Shown here: one piece after another, positions 20,386 through 31,352 of the stretch | How the letters are laid out: each line of letters starts with the position of its first letter | Numbering within the stretch: position 1 is the stretch's first letter | Origin: Isoetes taiwanensis | Taxonomy: Eukaryota > Streptophyta > Lycopodiopsida > Isoetales > Isoetaceae | Reading direction: 5' to 3' | Assembly: GCA_021234155.1 (NCBI GenBank) | Contig: JAJEKV010000028.1 | Coordinates: forward strand, 14,790,614-14,854,613 | DNA length: 64,000 nt | Made by a program: the position numbers and the translations under genes | The notes under the pieces: model-generated | What the model was told of the DNA's origin: nothing | What the model saw: the letters and a program-made list of their open reading frames with translations, nothing else | Databases searched by the model: none

Positions 20386-20775
20386 ATGGATGAGTCCTTG
20401 TTAGAGGATGTTCTCCAGAGTCTCGGGCTCCCTCACATTCCTGTGGGCCATGATGTGACAGTCAGGGAAATCAGATCTCTTCTTAGTTTAGTGTACAATA
20501 ATCAATCTAGAGTAGGATTCAGCAGTACGTCAGCGGGCAGTCACTTTCTCAGTATTGTGTGCTTTGATAGATTAGGATCTCTTAGGATTTCAGCCCATAA
20601 TACAGGATATTTGGCCCTTGGGAACCGTTTCCCCAGGAATCTCTTTCGTCTCAGCGTCCCCATAGATTTTGGCGCCGAACCCCTAGTACGGTGGGCTCTG
20701 TTCTTCGATTTGCAGCCAGCAGAAAGCTTTGAGGATTTAGAAATTCTGGTGTGGAGGTTTCAAGTCGCTAACTAG
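20386..20775 (+). CDS. LINE upstream ORF A, unknown function (129 aa)
   Basis: An uninterrupted frame from ATG to TAG, 85 bases after the LINE 5' end. Visible features are an acidic N-terminus (MDESLLEDVLQSLGL), an Arg-Ser-Leu helix (REIRSLLSLVYNN), hydrophobic beta-like stretches (HFLSIVCFDRLGSLRIS) and a C-terminal WRFQVAN. No cysteines are arranged as a finger. I do not recognise the family. The next ORF starts seven bases after its stop. It may be a 5' accessory ORF of this LINE lineage or captured host sequence. Confidence 0.5.
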   Translation: MDESLLEDVLQSLGLPHIPVGHDVTVREIRSLLSLVYNNQSRVGFSSTSAGSHFLSIVCFDRLGSLRISAHNTGYLALGNRFPRNLFRLSVPIDFGAEPLVRWALFFDLQPAESFEDLEILVWRFQVAN

Positions 20776-20782
20776 CAGAAGA

Positions 20783-21265
20783 ATGGCAAGAAAGAGTGGT
20801 TACGTTAGGCCGAAGCAGGGAACTGAGGAAGCAAGACTAGAGGACGAGGAATGGACACAAATCTTTTGGTTAGATACCAGAAGGGATGAAACTTGGAAGA
20901 CGCTTAAAGAAATTTACATTGCATTCAACATAATAAAAGACCAACAAAAAGCTGCAGCGGTATGCATGGGGATACAGGAAGATGGTCGGGTTGTTGCCGG
21001 AATGGAGAGATATGAGGGAATTGAAAAAGACTACGCTGAGGGAAGGGCAAGTGACAGAGATTGGGTGTGGAACATGCTGGAAATCGCCCAAGCTGTGGAT
21101 CACTCTCTGTACAAATTGATTACTGTCAAACAGGGGCACACAAAAGATGACTGCTGCAGTTTAAAAAATAACATCTTCAGAAAATCAATGGACGAGTTAC
21201 TTAGCAAAGCGAAGATGATAGCGGTCAACCTTGACAGCTTTAAACGGACTTCAATGCAAGCGTAA
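20783..21265 (+). CDS. LINE upstream ORF B, unknown function (160 aa)
   Basis: An uninterrupted ATG-to-TAA frame, seven bases after ORF A. It is charged and helical: a basic N-terminus (MARKSGYVRPKQGTEE), an Arg/Glu/Trp-rich centre (WTQIFWLDTRRDETWKTLKE), and a Lys-rich C-terminus (KSMDELLSKAKMIAVNL). No known RNA-binding motif is visible. It could be the true N-terminal part of a split ORF1. That it stays open while ORF1 and ORF2 downstream are broken is notable. Confidence 0.5.
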   Translation: MARKSGYVRPKQGTEEARLEDEEWTQIFWLDTRRDETWKTLKEIYIAFNIIKDQQKAAAVCMGIQEDGRVVAGMERYEGIEKDYAEGRASDRDWVWNMLEIAQAVDHSLYKLITVKQGHTKDDCCSLKNNIFRKSMDELLSKAKMIAVNLDSFKRTSMQA

Positions 21266-21734
21266 AACTTATCAAACGATGGGAAGAGGTCAAGATCACG
21301 TTATAGAGTGGCACAGCGCCAATTCAAAGCTTCTCTCCCAAATAACACTGAACTATTGGAAAATATTACCAACTCCTTCGAAACCTATCAGCTAAGTCTA
21401 AGAAAGGAAGGGTTAAAGGAATGCAGCAATCGATCGATAGCAATGGATTTTTAATCCCGCAGAGGTGGAGACATGTGGGTGTCGAATCGCAAGATGATCA
21501 AGGAAACCGGCTCAATAACACCTGGATACCAAGGTGGGGAACCTCAAGATCCGCAATGTAATCTCGGTAATGGGCAAAAGTGACTCAGCAAAAGGTATGA
21601 CCCTCCCTTTTACTTACAAAAAGTGCTTTATTAAAAATGAATCAGTAGATTTTGCTAAAGACAAGAACAGGGACATTTGTCGAAAAGATGGAATTAAAAA
21701 GACTATATTGACCTTCAATCCATCTCGGATCGCT

Positions 21735-22718
21735 TTCGACCTATGATAATTTCTCCAAGAGGGCTTTTTGTTCACTTTCCTAGGAGGAGTTTGCCTATCG
21801 CTGATGTCAAGATGTGGGTCACCAAGTCTCGTAACATTCCTATCATGTCTATTCTCAAGATGGACAAATGAACTTTCCAAATAGTTTGTAGGGACGAGAT
21901 GTCTCAGGGCCAAATTCTTAAAAGAAAGATTGATCAAGTCAATTATCCACCATTTTATATCATGAAATGGAGTCCCAACTTTGTCCCCTCGACAAGGTGA
22001 TTGTATAGCTACCACCACTTGGGTTTCTTTCCCCAACCTCCCCCCGGTTTTCTGGACCACTTCTCACCTTAAGGCCTTAGCAGAGGATCTAGGGGAAATC
22101 ATAGACATCAATATTCCTCAAACGAACTTCCCCACTATCTGCATCTCCAAAGCTATTAACTCCAAATGGTCCAAGGAAATAAAGGTGAAAATTAGCCAGG
22201 AGAACTATATGACTCTCAAAGTAAATTACTCTAAGATGCCAGTGTTACCTATGGGAGAGGATTTGGGGAAACATAAGGAGATACCTCAAAAGGAGCAAGC
22301 TAGGCAAATTTGGATCCCTAAGACCCAGGAAAAAGGTGAAACTAGTACTAAAGCTAATGCTGAGACTAGGAACAATGCTACTGAGATTACTGCCAAGAAT
22401 CCTACTTCTAAAAGGATCTGCACCACCATGAGCATGGATCAGAATATGGTTTTAACTTTGAATAATGTTAACCTCTATGTTAAGATTGACACAGGGCAAT
22501 TTACCTTGACCATTCCCGAGAACATTCCTGGAGAACTCATGAAGAACAGGGTTTGGGAAGTGGATAATAGAGTTGAAGATGTCTTAATTGATAAAGAGCA
22601 GGAATGGCAAGTGGTTACTAAGAAGAAAGGAAGGGGCAAGAAGAAGATTTATCCAGACCCAAATAATCAGTCCAAGAAAATGCACCATTCAAGGAGGAAT
22701 GGTCACAGGTGTATATAG
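21735..22718 (+). pseudogene. LINE ORF1-like region (DUF4283-type), frameshifted
   Basis: The best frame from 21981 reads WVSFPNLPPVFWTTSHLKAL and AEDLGEIIDIN, the pattern of the nucleic-acid-binding DUF4283 domain of plant L1 ORF1. Upstream pieces in other frames (GLFVHFPRRSLPIADVKMWV, MKWSPNFVPSTR) belong to the same domain. The C-terminal half is Lys-rich (KKKGRGKKKIYPD), as expected for an RNA-binding tail. At least two frame changes lie between 21735 and 21981. Confidence 0.65.
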
Positions 22719-22724
22719 ATATTA

Positions 22725-25700
22725 ATGGATCGAACTCTGAGTTGCATTACCTGGAATCTTCAAGGTATCAATAGTAGCATCAAGAGGGAGCGTTTAAAGG
22801 TATGTATCCTATCTCTCAACCCTGATATTCTTTTTATACAAGAGCACAAGATTCATGATATTCATCATGAAGATATTATTAAGAGGACTCTTCCTAGTGG
22901 CTATAGTCTCTGGACCATTCCAGCCCAAGACTCTTCCCGAGGAATTGCCATCATTTGAGGGACAACCTTGACTTAATCGACCCCTATATGGTCGGAAGTG
23001 ATAGAGAGGGCAGTGGCAAATTCTCACCGCAACATGAGAAAAGTGAGATTGGCCCTCATTAATATTTATGCTTACAACAATCCAGGAGACAGGATTAAGG
23101 TTTGGACAAAGGTTAAGGACAGTTTAGATAACATTGAGTATGATGAATGCATTATGGGAGGGGACATGAACATGGTGACCAATGATTATATGAGGAATAA
23201 GAACTTCAAGCCTTTGTTGCCTCAGAAAAAATATCCGAATAACCTCATTCAAACTCATCATCTTGTGATGGCTAGGACCAAGCCTAATGATTTCAGCTGG
23301 ACGATAAGAGAGTGGATCCCATCTGGTGCCTCCATGATGATTCTATCTTTCGAAAACCTTTGGAATAACAAAGAACAGAGTAGAGAACATGAGAGGATAT
23401 ACCCTCTCCGATCATTTCCCTCGAAAATTATAATTTCCACCCAAAATCGAGTAGAAATAGAAAGACCTATTTCAAATTAAATATAACTCTGCTTGATCAC
23501 AATGACTTTATGGCTAAGTTACAAGATGTGATAGATAGATACCCCAAACCCGGGTAGTTCTGGCCGGATGGATTGGTGGGTCAGGTATCAAAAGCCATCA
23601 AGAATTGGCTAAAGGAATGGGGAAAGAGATTCATCACCGTAAAATGGCTCACCTTAGGAATCTTAGAGAAACCCTTCCTCATGCTTCCAGGGGACCAAGA
23701 GGATCAAATCAGAAAAGGAAATAGAAAAAGAGGAGATAAGAATTGCTAGAGGTTGGAAGCTTAAGTCCAAAATCAAGGAGATCAAAGAGGATGAGAGATG
23801 TAACTCAAAAATTTTTCTTTATCAAAGCTAAAGGTAGGGCTAAGAAGAATCACATCTTTGAAGTCCCGTGGATAATGATTATATAACCAAGGAAGAGGAC
23901 ATCAAGAGGGTCTGCAACCATGCACTTCACCAACATTATGGGAACTAACCATGACAAACCCGACTGATATTATGAATAATTTTATAAATCTACAAAAGCT
24001 AAGGTTAGCAATGAGCATAACAGGGGATTTGGAGAAGATCTTTAGTAACAATGAGTTATACCAAACGGTTAAAGATATGGAGAATGGGAAAACGCCGGGC
24101 GATGGCCTACCAAAGAGAATTCTTCAAGAAAGCTTGGCCCATTCCGGGGATAGTATCAATGAGATTAGCTAATGAATTCAAAATGCGTAAATGTCTTGAT
24201 GCTAGGATAAATACTAGCCTTATTGCTCTCATCCCCAAAATTGATATGCCTAGCAATTTTTCCGACTATAGACCGATCTCTCTTTCAATGTGATCTACAA
24301 AATTATTTCAGTGGACCATTGTCGCTAGGCTCAAGCCCGCCCTTGAGAAAATCATTAGTTCTTCTCTCACCGGCCTACTTGAAGGATTATATATTTTAGA
24401 TAATGTAGTTACAAACCATTCTAGGTTTGAATTGGGCAAAAGATTCTCGTCAAGACATTGCTCTCATCAAGCTAGACATCACAAAGGCTTTTGATATGGT
24501 GAGTCGGAACTTTCTCGCCCAAAGTTGCAAAAGGTTTTGGCTTCTCCGAGGAGGTCAATAAATATTTTTATGCTATTTTGAATAACTCTCGCCTCCTCTG
24601 TCCTAATTAATGGGGAGTGCAGCCCTTTTTTCCCCCTGAGAAGGGGGGTAAAACAAGGCTGTCCACTGGCCCCTTTCTTGTTTCTAATTGTGATGGAGGC
24701 TCAAGATAGCGCATTTGAGGAGGCCAAGAATACTAATATGATCCAAGGGCTTTCCCTACCCAGCAATAATATTATGGATCAAATCCTTAATGGGCATTTT
24801 GCAGACGATACATTTCTCATGGTTTCCATGGAGGAAAACTCGATCATCAATACTCGTGCTATCCCGACCAGCTTTGGAGCAAAGATCGTTGTGCAAGATC
24901 AATCGAACTAAATCAAGGGTGATGGCAAGAGATCGTAAAAGGAGGGCAAACAAATGCCCTCCCCGGATCGTAAGTATGATCCCCCACCTTAAAGTCCAAG
25001 ATTCTTGGAATTCCCTTTGCTATTAAAAAGTAGTCCCTCGATATTTGGGAGGGGATTATCGAGAAATTTCGTAAAAAGGTCGATAGCCTTAACTCAAGTA
25101 TCCGCCTAAAAATGGAAGGGCCATTATAGCTAATTTTGTCATTGCTTCTTCACATGTTTATCAATCTTCTGTTATTCTTGCTCCCAAGAAGGTCTCTTCA
25201 AGGCTCCAGGGTATAATTGGGAGATTCATTGCCTCAGGTCAGAATAAAAGGTGTTGGACACCTGTATCCATGGAAGAATGTCAAGAGAAAAAGAAGGATG
25301 GTGGTTTAGGAGTTATCAATATTGAGAAGCAAGGGATTGCACTTACGGCCAAATATTTTTAAAAGTCGCTTATGGGCTCATCAATCATCCTATTTCTATT
25401 ATTATTCAAAGACTACATTAACAAGTGTCATCCTTTTGGATGGAGAAATATCAAAATGCATCTCCCACACTCTATTTATTTCCCCTTCACCATTCCTAAC
25501 TCTACTCCTGGCATTCTGAAGAAATGGATCAGGGCATGGATGCAGGTTAGAAATATGTATAAGTGGAAAGAAGGCCTGTCTATGGATCAAACTATATTCG
25601 AATCCCGCCCGATCACTAATGATGAAAGCTTGTGCTTGGCCTGCTACTTCCCGCACTGTGTCAAGAAATGGTGCTCTAAAGGTATTATTTATGTGCATAA

Positions 25701-26365
25701 CATGTTTAACGCACTGTGGCATGATTCCATTTGAAAGCTCTCTTTGGCAAGAAGGAGAGGACTGCAAGTTTTTGTATAATAATATTTGCACCACTGACTT
25801 ATGGTATCCGGGTCCATGGATGGCATAAATTGGAATCACAACAGCTTTGTTGACTTTCACCGTTAGGAGTGCTTACGTGTTTTGATGAGGAATCGAGATT
25901 ACCATCCACGTAAAGTGGCAAACCGATCCGCATTGATGTAGAAGGAACCTTAATTTCATGTGGTCCAAATTCGATTTTCCCAAAAATCAAGTCTTTTATG
26001 TGGCAGCTATGGCATAAGGCTTTGGCCACAAACATGAAGAGGCATAAACTTCACATGGCGGGGTCGGACATCTGCATCAGATGCATGGCAAATAGGGAAG
26101 ATGAAAATCATTTATTCAGGACATGCATCTGGGCTGAGTGGATTCTGGAGCTGGCCTCCGAATACCGGGATATGATCTGTCCTCTCTTGGTATCCGATTT
26201 CTTCCTTCCCAACAACCCAACCGATCGAGGATTTATATCCTCCTTTGGAGGATCCGGAAGGGGAGAAATGAATTTGTGTTTAACTATGATATCATCCACC
26301 CGGAGGGAGTAATTAGACAAATTAAATATGATGTTGACTGGATTCTCGAAGGATTATCAAACTAA
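22725..26365 (+). pseudogene. LINE ORF2: endonuclease-RT, multiply frameshifted
   Basis: ORF2 starts seven bases after ORF1 with an apurinic-type endonuclease (ITWNLQGIN, ILFIQEHK, then CIMGGDMNMV). RT motifs follow in changing frames: INTSLIALIPKID and SDYRPISLS, KLDITKAFDMVS, RRGVKQGCPLAPFLF, and catalytic FADDTFLM near 24800. Beyond that, KKKDGGLGVINIE and the finger CIRCMANREDENHLFRTC near 26075 complete the usual L1 order, with a C-terminal tail to 26365. More than ten stops or frame shifts separate the pieces. It must have been copied by enzymes supplied in trans or decayed after insertion. Confidence 0.85.
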
Positions 26366-26917
26366 TGGGTCTTTTATTTACAGGTAAAATGTTTATGCTG
26401 ATGAGAAGAATCAAATGGAAGAAGATCAGCCGAGGCAAACAAAGAATGGACCGTAGTTTTCGATCACCAAATGTTCTCGCACACGAAGAACCCCGTATAC
26501 ATGCGATTGTCATTGTGATCGTAACATGGATATCGGAGAGCTTCAATATGCAGAGCCAAAGATGCTAAAGGAAGATATAATATGGCGAAAAGCGAGTCTT
26601 GCGGATGCGATTCTGCACCACTCGAGCATCTCTCAAGTAAGGGGAAAGGGAGGAAGATCACTAATTGGAATCTCGGATCCTACTAAAAAAGAAATTAGTA
26701 TCCGATGGATCACCAAATATCTCACCCCTCAACTTTTAATAGACATATTTCTATCTAATTTTGTTATAAGTAATACAATTTTTGTATCATATAATAGCTA
26801 GGAGGTGTCCTCACCCTCCTATCTATTCTCGGGTTAAACTTCCCTGTAAAAAGTTCTTTTTCTGAACCTTTATACTTCTTTTAATATAAATATACCGACT
26901 TCAATCAAAAAAAAAAA
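26366..26917 (+). other. LINE 3' untranslated region and poly(A)
   Basis: After the last ORF2 frame come about 540 bp without recognised domains, ending in CTTCAATC followed by A11. Short open frames here have no known match. Confidence 0.5.
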
Positions 26918-27190
26918 GAAAAATCGATCAAGTAGTATATGTGGGGTTTTTTTCTTTTAACCCATTAAGAGTAAAAGGAGGCACATGTAAAGATGTCTTT
27001 CCCATCCGATATACCCCCATGTAATCAATATGGTTAAGACAATATCTTGTTAAATGTATTTAACTATGGGTAGTTTTAGCATTATCCCTATTTGTTTAGA
27101 AGAATTGGTTTCTAGATCTATTCTGATCAGTATTAATAATCAATGTACTTGGTAACATATAAAGTATTTTAAAAAAGGTTTTTTTTTTAA
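26918..27190 (-). repeat. Repeat X1, remaining part, with right copy of the LINE duplication
   Basis: 26918-26935 is the right copy of the 18-bp duplication. From 26936 the sequence TATATGTGGGG... to GGTTTTTTTTTTAA at 27190 matches the corresponding parts of X2 (33906-34167) and X3 (40853-41117) almost base for base. Confidence 0.85.
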
Positions 27191-27315
27191 AGAAAAAGCC
27201 TACCTCCAACCGTAGGACTGAGCGGACCTCTATTAGCTATAAGGTTGTAGGGGAAGGCAGACCCCTACTGTACAGCTGTGCAGCAGAGGTCCTGCCCACC
27301 CCTATTTTATCCTTT
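27191..27315 (-). other. Y1 3' end: spacer between the RT stop and repeat X1
   Basis: Contains complementary segments (CCTACCTCCAACCGTAGG; TAAGGTTGTAGGGGAAGGCAG) that can fold locally. The Y2 equivalent at 34168-34342 lacks about 10 bp near CAGCTGTGCAGCAGAGG. No ORF. Confidence 0.5.
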
Positions 27316-29448
27316 TTAAGAAATGCTTTTCCTTTTACATCCAAAAGTGTAAAACTTGCAAATGGAAAGACATACCCTTTTAGTATTGGTCACGATAATT
27401 TGAATGAGTATTTGCACGTCGTATTTGAGACCTGGAAACTCACCATCCCTTAAATATTGTAATACTTTCTTTTTGAGCCCAAAGCTGTCAAATCCATTTG
27501 CCACAAATTTGTTGATGATGCTTATGATATCTTTAGCAGCATATATGGGGCAGGAATTCACATATAAGAATGGCATGATTTGGGATAATATCACATTCCT
27601 AGCTTGGTAGTAAGGTCTGCAGCTATTGGCGTGTACATACCTCATGACTTTAAAAGGGAGACCATCCCTTTTGTCATACTTAAAGGTTCTGTAAAGCCCC
27701 ATTTCCTTATCCATAACTTCGATAGTCATGTTTAAAAAGTTTACCTTGTACCCAAAGCATCTCTCTGGGTCCTCTTTGTACTTAAATATGGTTTCCTCCT
27801 TGATTCCTAATGTTTGCATATCATAAATTTGTATGGTATCTTTGCAAGGATCTTGCAGGAGGCTTAAGAACTCCTTGATAATAGGGCAGTTGATTGCCAG
27901 CAGGTCATCCATATATCTGAATATATATCTAAACTTTTCAATGTCTTTGTATCTTCCATGTTTTGCAAGGTTTTTTATAAATGAGACTTCAAACCAAGCC
28001 AAGTAGAGATTACACCAGCAGGGACTGCTGGAGAAACCCATGGGGATTTTACAAACCTGCTGCCAAGCACAGTCTCCCATAAAAATGAAGCAATTAGTTA
28101 ATAGCCAGTCATTCAGATTGGAGAACCTATTCAAGTTCATTTTGCTCCAACACTTTCCTTGGGGATTGTATTTGAACCATTTGGCTGAGTACTCATTTCC
28201 TCTTTCTTTTTTAATCCACAATTCGTGATGCTGATTGATTCCTCTCATATATTCCCATGCTGCATTGCAGACCTGCCTCATAATCTGGCAAATGCCATTG
28301 TTCCCATACAATGGAATGTTTTCGTAACACCTTGTAATATCTGCAACGAATACTTGCTCAATTTTTCCAGGAAGATTTAATGCCACATCGTATATTGAAT
28401 TAACCATCCAGCAAGGCATGGCTTTTCCAGGAAGAAGTGTGCATATCTTTGCACAGATTTTTTTTGAGATGTCAGGCCATAACTCCATAATATTGTTAAG
28501 TACAGCAGTAATTATATGTGAGATTTCCGTGTATACTGTGTTGTGTGCATTGGTTATCCAACGGAAGTCTTTTTTGTGTGCCTTATATATGCCCAGTATG
28601 TAAGGCAGACTATCAAACTCAAAGTCTGAGTTCTCTATCAATCCTTGTATTTCTTTTTTTACCCTGCTTTTGACAGTCTCAGGTAGGTCTTCCATCATAG
28701 AAAAATCTTTGCTGCTCAGTCTTTGAAGGGATAGATTTCTAATAAAGCTTGGGCAAATAAAAGCAGGATTATTGGTAGCTTTGTCAATGCCAGAAATGTA
28801 GAAGTTTTGGCATAGCCATTCCATGTTGCATATAACCGATTTGTCCTTGAGAGCAAATCTTCTCGTGCTATCTTCATTGCAGGCTTTTTTGACCTCTGCC
28901 AAAGCAGCATCTATTACATTGGTTTTAATGACCTCTCTGTCATTTTCATGTACAATATATGTGTATTTGTGCATCTCGAATAGTGTATCACAAATGGATA
29001 TAATTTCCTCTTTGAACCTCTTGTATTCCAACACCCTATCAGGGATATGGTTTAATCCTTTTTGAAACATACCTCTCAAGGTAGTATTATGTACTAGGCT
29101 CAGATCTGTAGTACAAATGTGCCCAGTTTGGCAATCTAAAAATTTATTGAGTGATGGATTCTTACATGGGCATTTGACCGCACATTCAGTAGCAAAAATG
29201 AGGTATGGCTTATAACATATGTCTCGAAGGTTTTCTATGTATCTCCAGCTAAACATGGTGTCTGCCATTATACTTTTTCCAATATCCCCTAGAACATTAA
29301 CCATGGAGGCATGAATAATCTTAGGGAGGCAGATTCTGTCCAGTACTTTGGACATGAAAGTCCCATGGACAATTTTCTTTTTGTCCTTCCTTCCAGTATA
29401 TCCCAAATGTAGACGTCCAAGGCTGTCCTTGCTAATGATTTTTTTGAT
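27316..29448 (-). CDS. Penelope/telomerase-type reverse transcriptase, Y1 (intact frame)
   Basis: Uninterrupted frame of ~710 codons; numbering from its first Met at 29406 gives 696 aa. It opens at an acceptor-like TTATAG/ATC at 29448, so the true start may be by splicing. Residues 75-96 form a Cys/His cluster (CAVKCPCKN ... DCQTGH) followed by ICTTDLSLVHN. RT motifs: YKAHK at 274-278, matching the K-x-H-K seen in Penelope-like RTs; motif A FVADITRCY (Asp 356); motif B IPMGFSSSPCWCN (454-466); catalytic YMDD (498-501). After it a thumb-like Lys/Leu helical region runs to ~655. No GIY-YIG, integrase, RNase H or apurinic endonuclease is visible. It resembles endonuclease-lacking PLE RTs known from several kingdoms, at low identity. 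The encoded enzyme would copy element RNA in the nucleus. Confidence 0.8.
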   Translation of the reverse strand: MKKIISKDSLGRLHLGYTGRKDKKKIVHGTFMSKVLDRICLPKIIHASMVNVLGDIGKSIMADTMFSWRYIENLRDICYKPYLIFATECAVKCPCKNPSLNKFLDCQTGHICTTDLSLVHNTTLRGMFQKGLNHIPDRVLEYKRFKEEIISICDTLFEMHKYTYIVHENDREVIKTNVIDAALAEVKKACNEDSTRRFALKDKSVICNMEWLCQNFYISGIDKATNNPAFICPSFIRNLSLQRLSSKDFSMMEDLPETVKSRVKKEIQGLIENSDFEFDSLPYILGIYKAHKKDFRWITNAHNTVYTEISHIITAVLNNIMELWPDISKKICAKICTLLPGKAMPCWMVNSIYDVALNLPGKIEQVFVADITRCYENIPLYGNNGICQIMRQVCNAAWEYMRGINQHHELWIKKERGNEYSAKWFKYNPQGKCWSKMNLNRFSNLNDWLLTNCFIFMGDCAWQQVCKIPMGFSSSPCWCNLYLAWFEVSFIKNLAKHGRYKDIEKFRYIFRYMDDLLAINCPIIKEFLSLLQDPCKDTIQIYDMQTLGIKEETIFKYKEDPERCFGYKVNFLNMTIEVMDKEMGLYRTFKYDKRDGLPFKVMRYVHANSCRPYYQARNVILSQIMPFLYVNSCPIYAAKDIISIINKFVANGFDSFGLKKKVLQYLRDGEFPGLKYDVQILIQIIVTNTKRVCLSICKFYTFGCKRKSIS

Positions 29449-29809
29449 CTATAAGACACACATAAACAACACACGCCAATTAATTGAATGTTCCAATTGG
29501 TTTTACCAGCTGAAACTAACCATGGATTTTAAGCCAGGTTTTTTGTTTTTGGAAGAGAAGGCCGAATGGCATATGAGGTGTTTACCCTCTTCTTTTCTTT
29601 TTTCACCAACCCGGTGTAGATTTTTGAGATCATACTCTCTGTTACAGCTTATATACATAAATTTTAACATAAAGAAAAGGACTTGACGTTACTTACTTAG
29701 GAGTTTAGAAAATAAAGCCCCATTGTTTGACTTTTAAGAATACGTGCTACATACTTTATGAGGTTGAAAAGTAAGTGCAAATGAAATGTGTCTCAGTAAG
29801 GACTAACCT
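29449..29809 (-). other. Y1 spacer between ORF2 and RT, possible intron
   Basis: Lies between the TAA of ORF2 (29810-29812) and the acceptor-like site before RT. A donor-like AAAG/GTTAGT follows the TAA directly, and the interval ends in a T-rich tract plus TTATAG, so it could be an intron or 5' leader for RT. The same layout occurs in Y2 (36400-36755). Confidence 0.35.
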
Positions 29810-31352
29810 TTAAGTGTTGAACTTGAGTGATTGTCCTGCAGTTAGATCTTTGTGGTCAATTTTTGCAGTTCCTTTAGTGACTGAGTGTCCAGCATGATCT
29901 GGTGTGTTCAGACTTTCCACTGTAGCACTTTCACAGGCTTTAATACTGCATGTATCAGGGGCAATAGTAAGTCTAGGAGGTTGCGTAATCTTGCTCAGAA
30001 ATCGCTACCAATGCCGGGCAGAGATGTCTTCCTTGTTGACCTGCTATGGTAGCTATTTGTTACTTTTGTTGCCTTCATGAAGGCCACATGCTTGATGGTT
30101 TTTTCACATATGTCATTCATCTTATTTCTCGGTTTTGTAATCATGAAGTCAGCCCAAGGATTTGCTGCCAACATATCTGCCATTTCCAGTAAAGTATTCC
30201 TGACTTCCAAATAGGATAAATATGCCATAATGCCCTTCTTAAAGGTGGTCTTGAGCATGTTTTTGAATGAATACATTTGCATAGCACAAGACATGTTAGG
30301 ATATAGAGAATCAAGATTGTTAAACATATACCATATTGCATGGTCAAGCCACGTCATGTTGTCTCTGCAGCCACTTTGTTTGGATCTATTGGCTTTACTT
30401 CCTCCCCTTGGTGTTTCACATCCGCATTTCACGTATGGGCACATAGTCCTCCATACTTTTTTAAGATAGAAGTCATCACTTGCGTTTTAGAGGGGTAAGC
30501 CATATGGCTTTTTGACTAACGACACATGAAGGGCTCTTTCTTTGCGTGTTTTGTCAAAGAACCTACAGTCAATCATGATTTTGACTTTATCTTTTTTAAC
30601 AATCTTTTCCATTTTTTCTTCAGCTGTTTTTGTAGTTGCAAGTTGTGCTGGAGTAATGTCTCCAAGCATGATCCATACTTCTTTATTGATGGGGGCTAGG
30701 GCCCCAAAATTCTTTGAACGCCATATCCCTCGATTGTATAGTATACTCGCATTCAACGAGCCGCTCGAATGATCGGGTATAATAGATGGTTGTTGAGGGT
30801 AAACCAAACTCACTTTCACTATCCTCTAGTCTGGCGTACAATTTGATTGCTTCTCTGTCTTCTTGAAAAGTAATCGTCCCCAAATGGGTCATCTATCTTG
30901 CTCTCTTGTGCAACCGCATGATAGTTTCCTCACCATTCTCTTCCATGATGTTGTTGGCCGCTTTGAGGGCTATAACATTTTTAAGATATTCTGCCTTGTG
31001 CTTGTCCTCTTCCATGGTCCATTGATAGATTTTTTCCCCGATTCTCATAGATATCATTAATAACCCCACCAACATCATTGTTTGTAGCTTGTTAAGGTAT
31101 GGAAAGATTTTAATCCATTCACTGCACCCCATATGTGATACCGCAGAGTATTCTCCTGGCTTTCGGAGTGCTTCCTTTTCATGTATAAGTTCATGTGCAT
31201 CCGTATTCTTAATGCAGCTGAGAATGGTCTGTACTGCCATGTTGGGACATTCCATTTTGTCGGCAAAGATATCCTAGTGCAAAGATTAGCTCATTGTTCC
31301 ATGTTGGTGGGACAACTTCGAAATCCATTTCCTCAATGTATTTGTTTTCATC
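29810..31352 (-). pseudogene. PLE-like ORF2 (unknown protein), Y1 copy, frameshifted
   Basis: Same protein as the Y2 copy at 36756-38304, but the frame changes several times (near 30450, 30700-30890 and 31050). Part of it is better preserved here than in Y2: the junction EEDKHKAEYLKNVIAL is in frame because this copy lacks the extra T present at about 37950. It starts at the acceptor-like CAG/GATGAAAAC (31352) and stops at 29810. No known domain. Confidence 0.6.

Larger units (their letters stand above)
20301..26917 (+). mobile_element. L1-type LINE (6617 bp) inserted in repeat X1
   Basis: The element is bounded by the perfect 18-bp duplication and ends in 11 A's at 26907-26917. In order it contains two uncharacterised upstream ORFs (20386-21265), an ORF1-like region (about 21735-22718), and a broken ORF2 with endonuclease, RT and a Cys/His finger (22725-26365). 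Plant L1 elements have this layout apart from the two upstream ORFs. It looks full length, yet ORF1 and ORF2 carry many frameshifts and stops, so it is not autonomous. Confidence 0.9.

Noticed and set aside
25402-25860. 152-codon minus-strand ORF
   Set aside because: Antisense shadow of LINE ORF2 sequence that reads as RT C-terminal text on the + strand.
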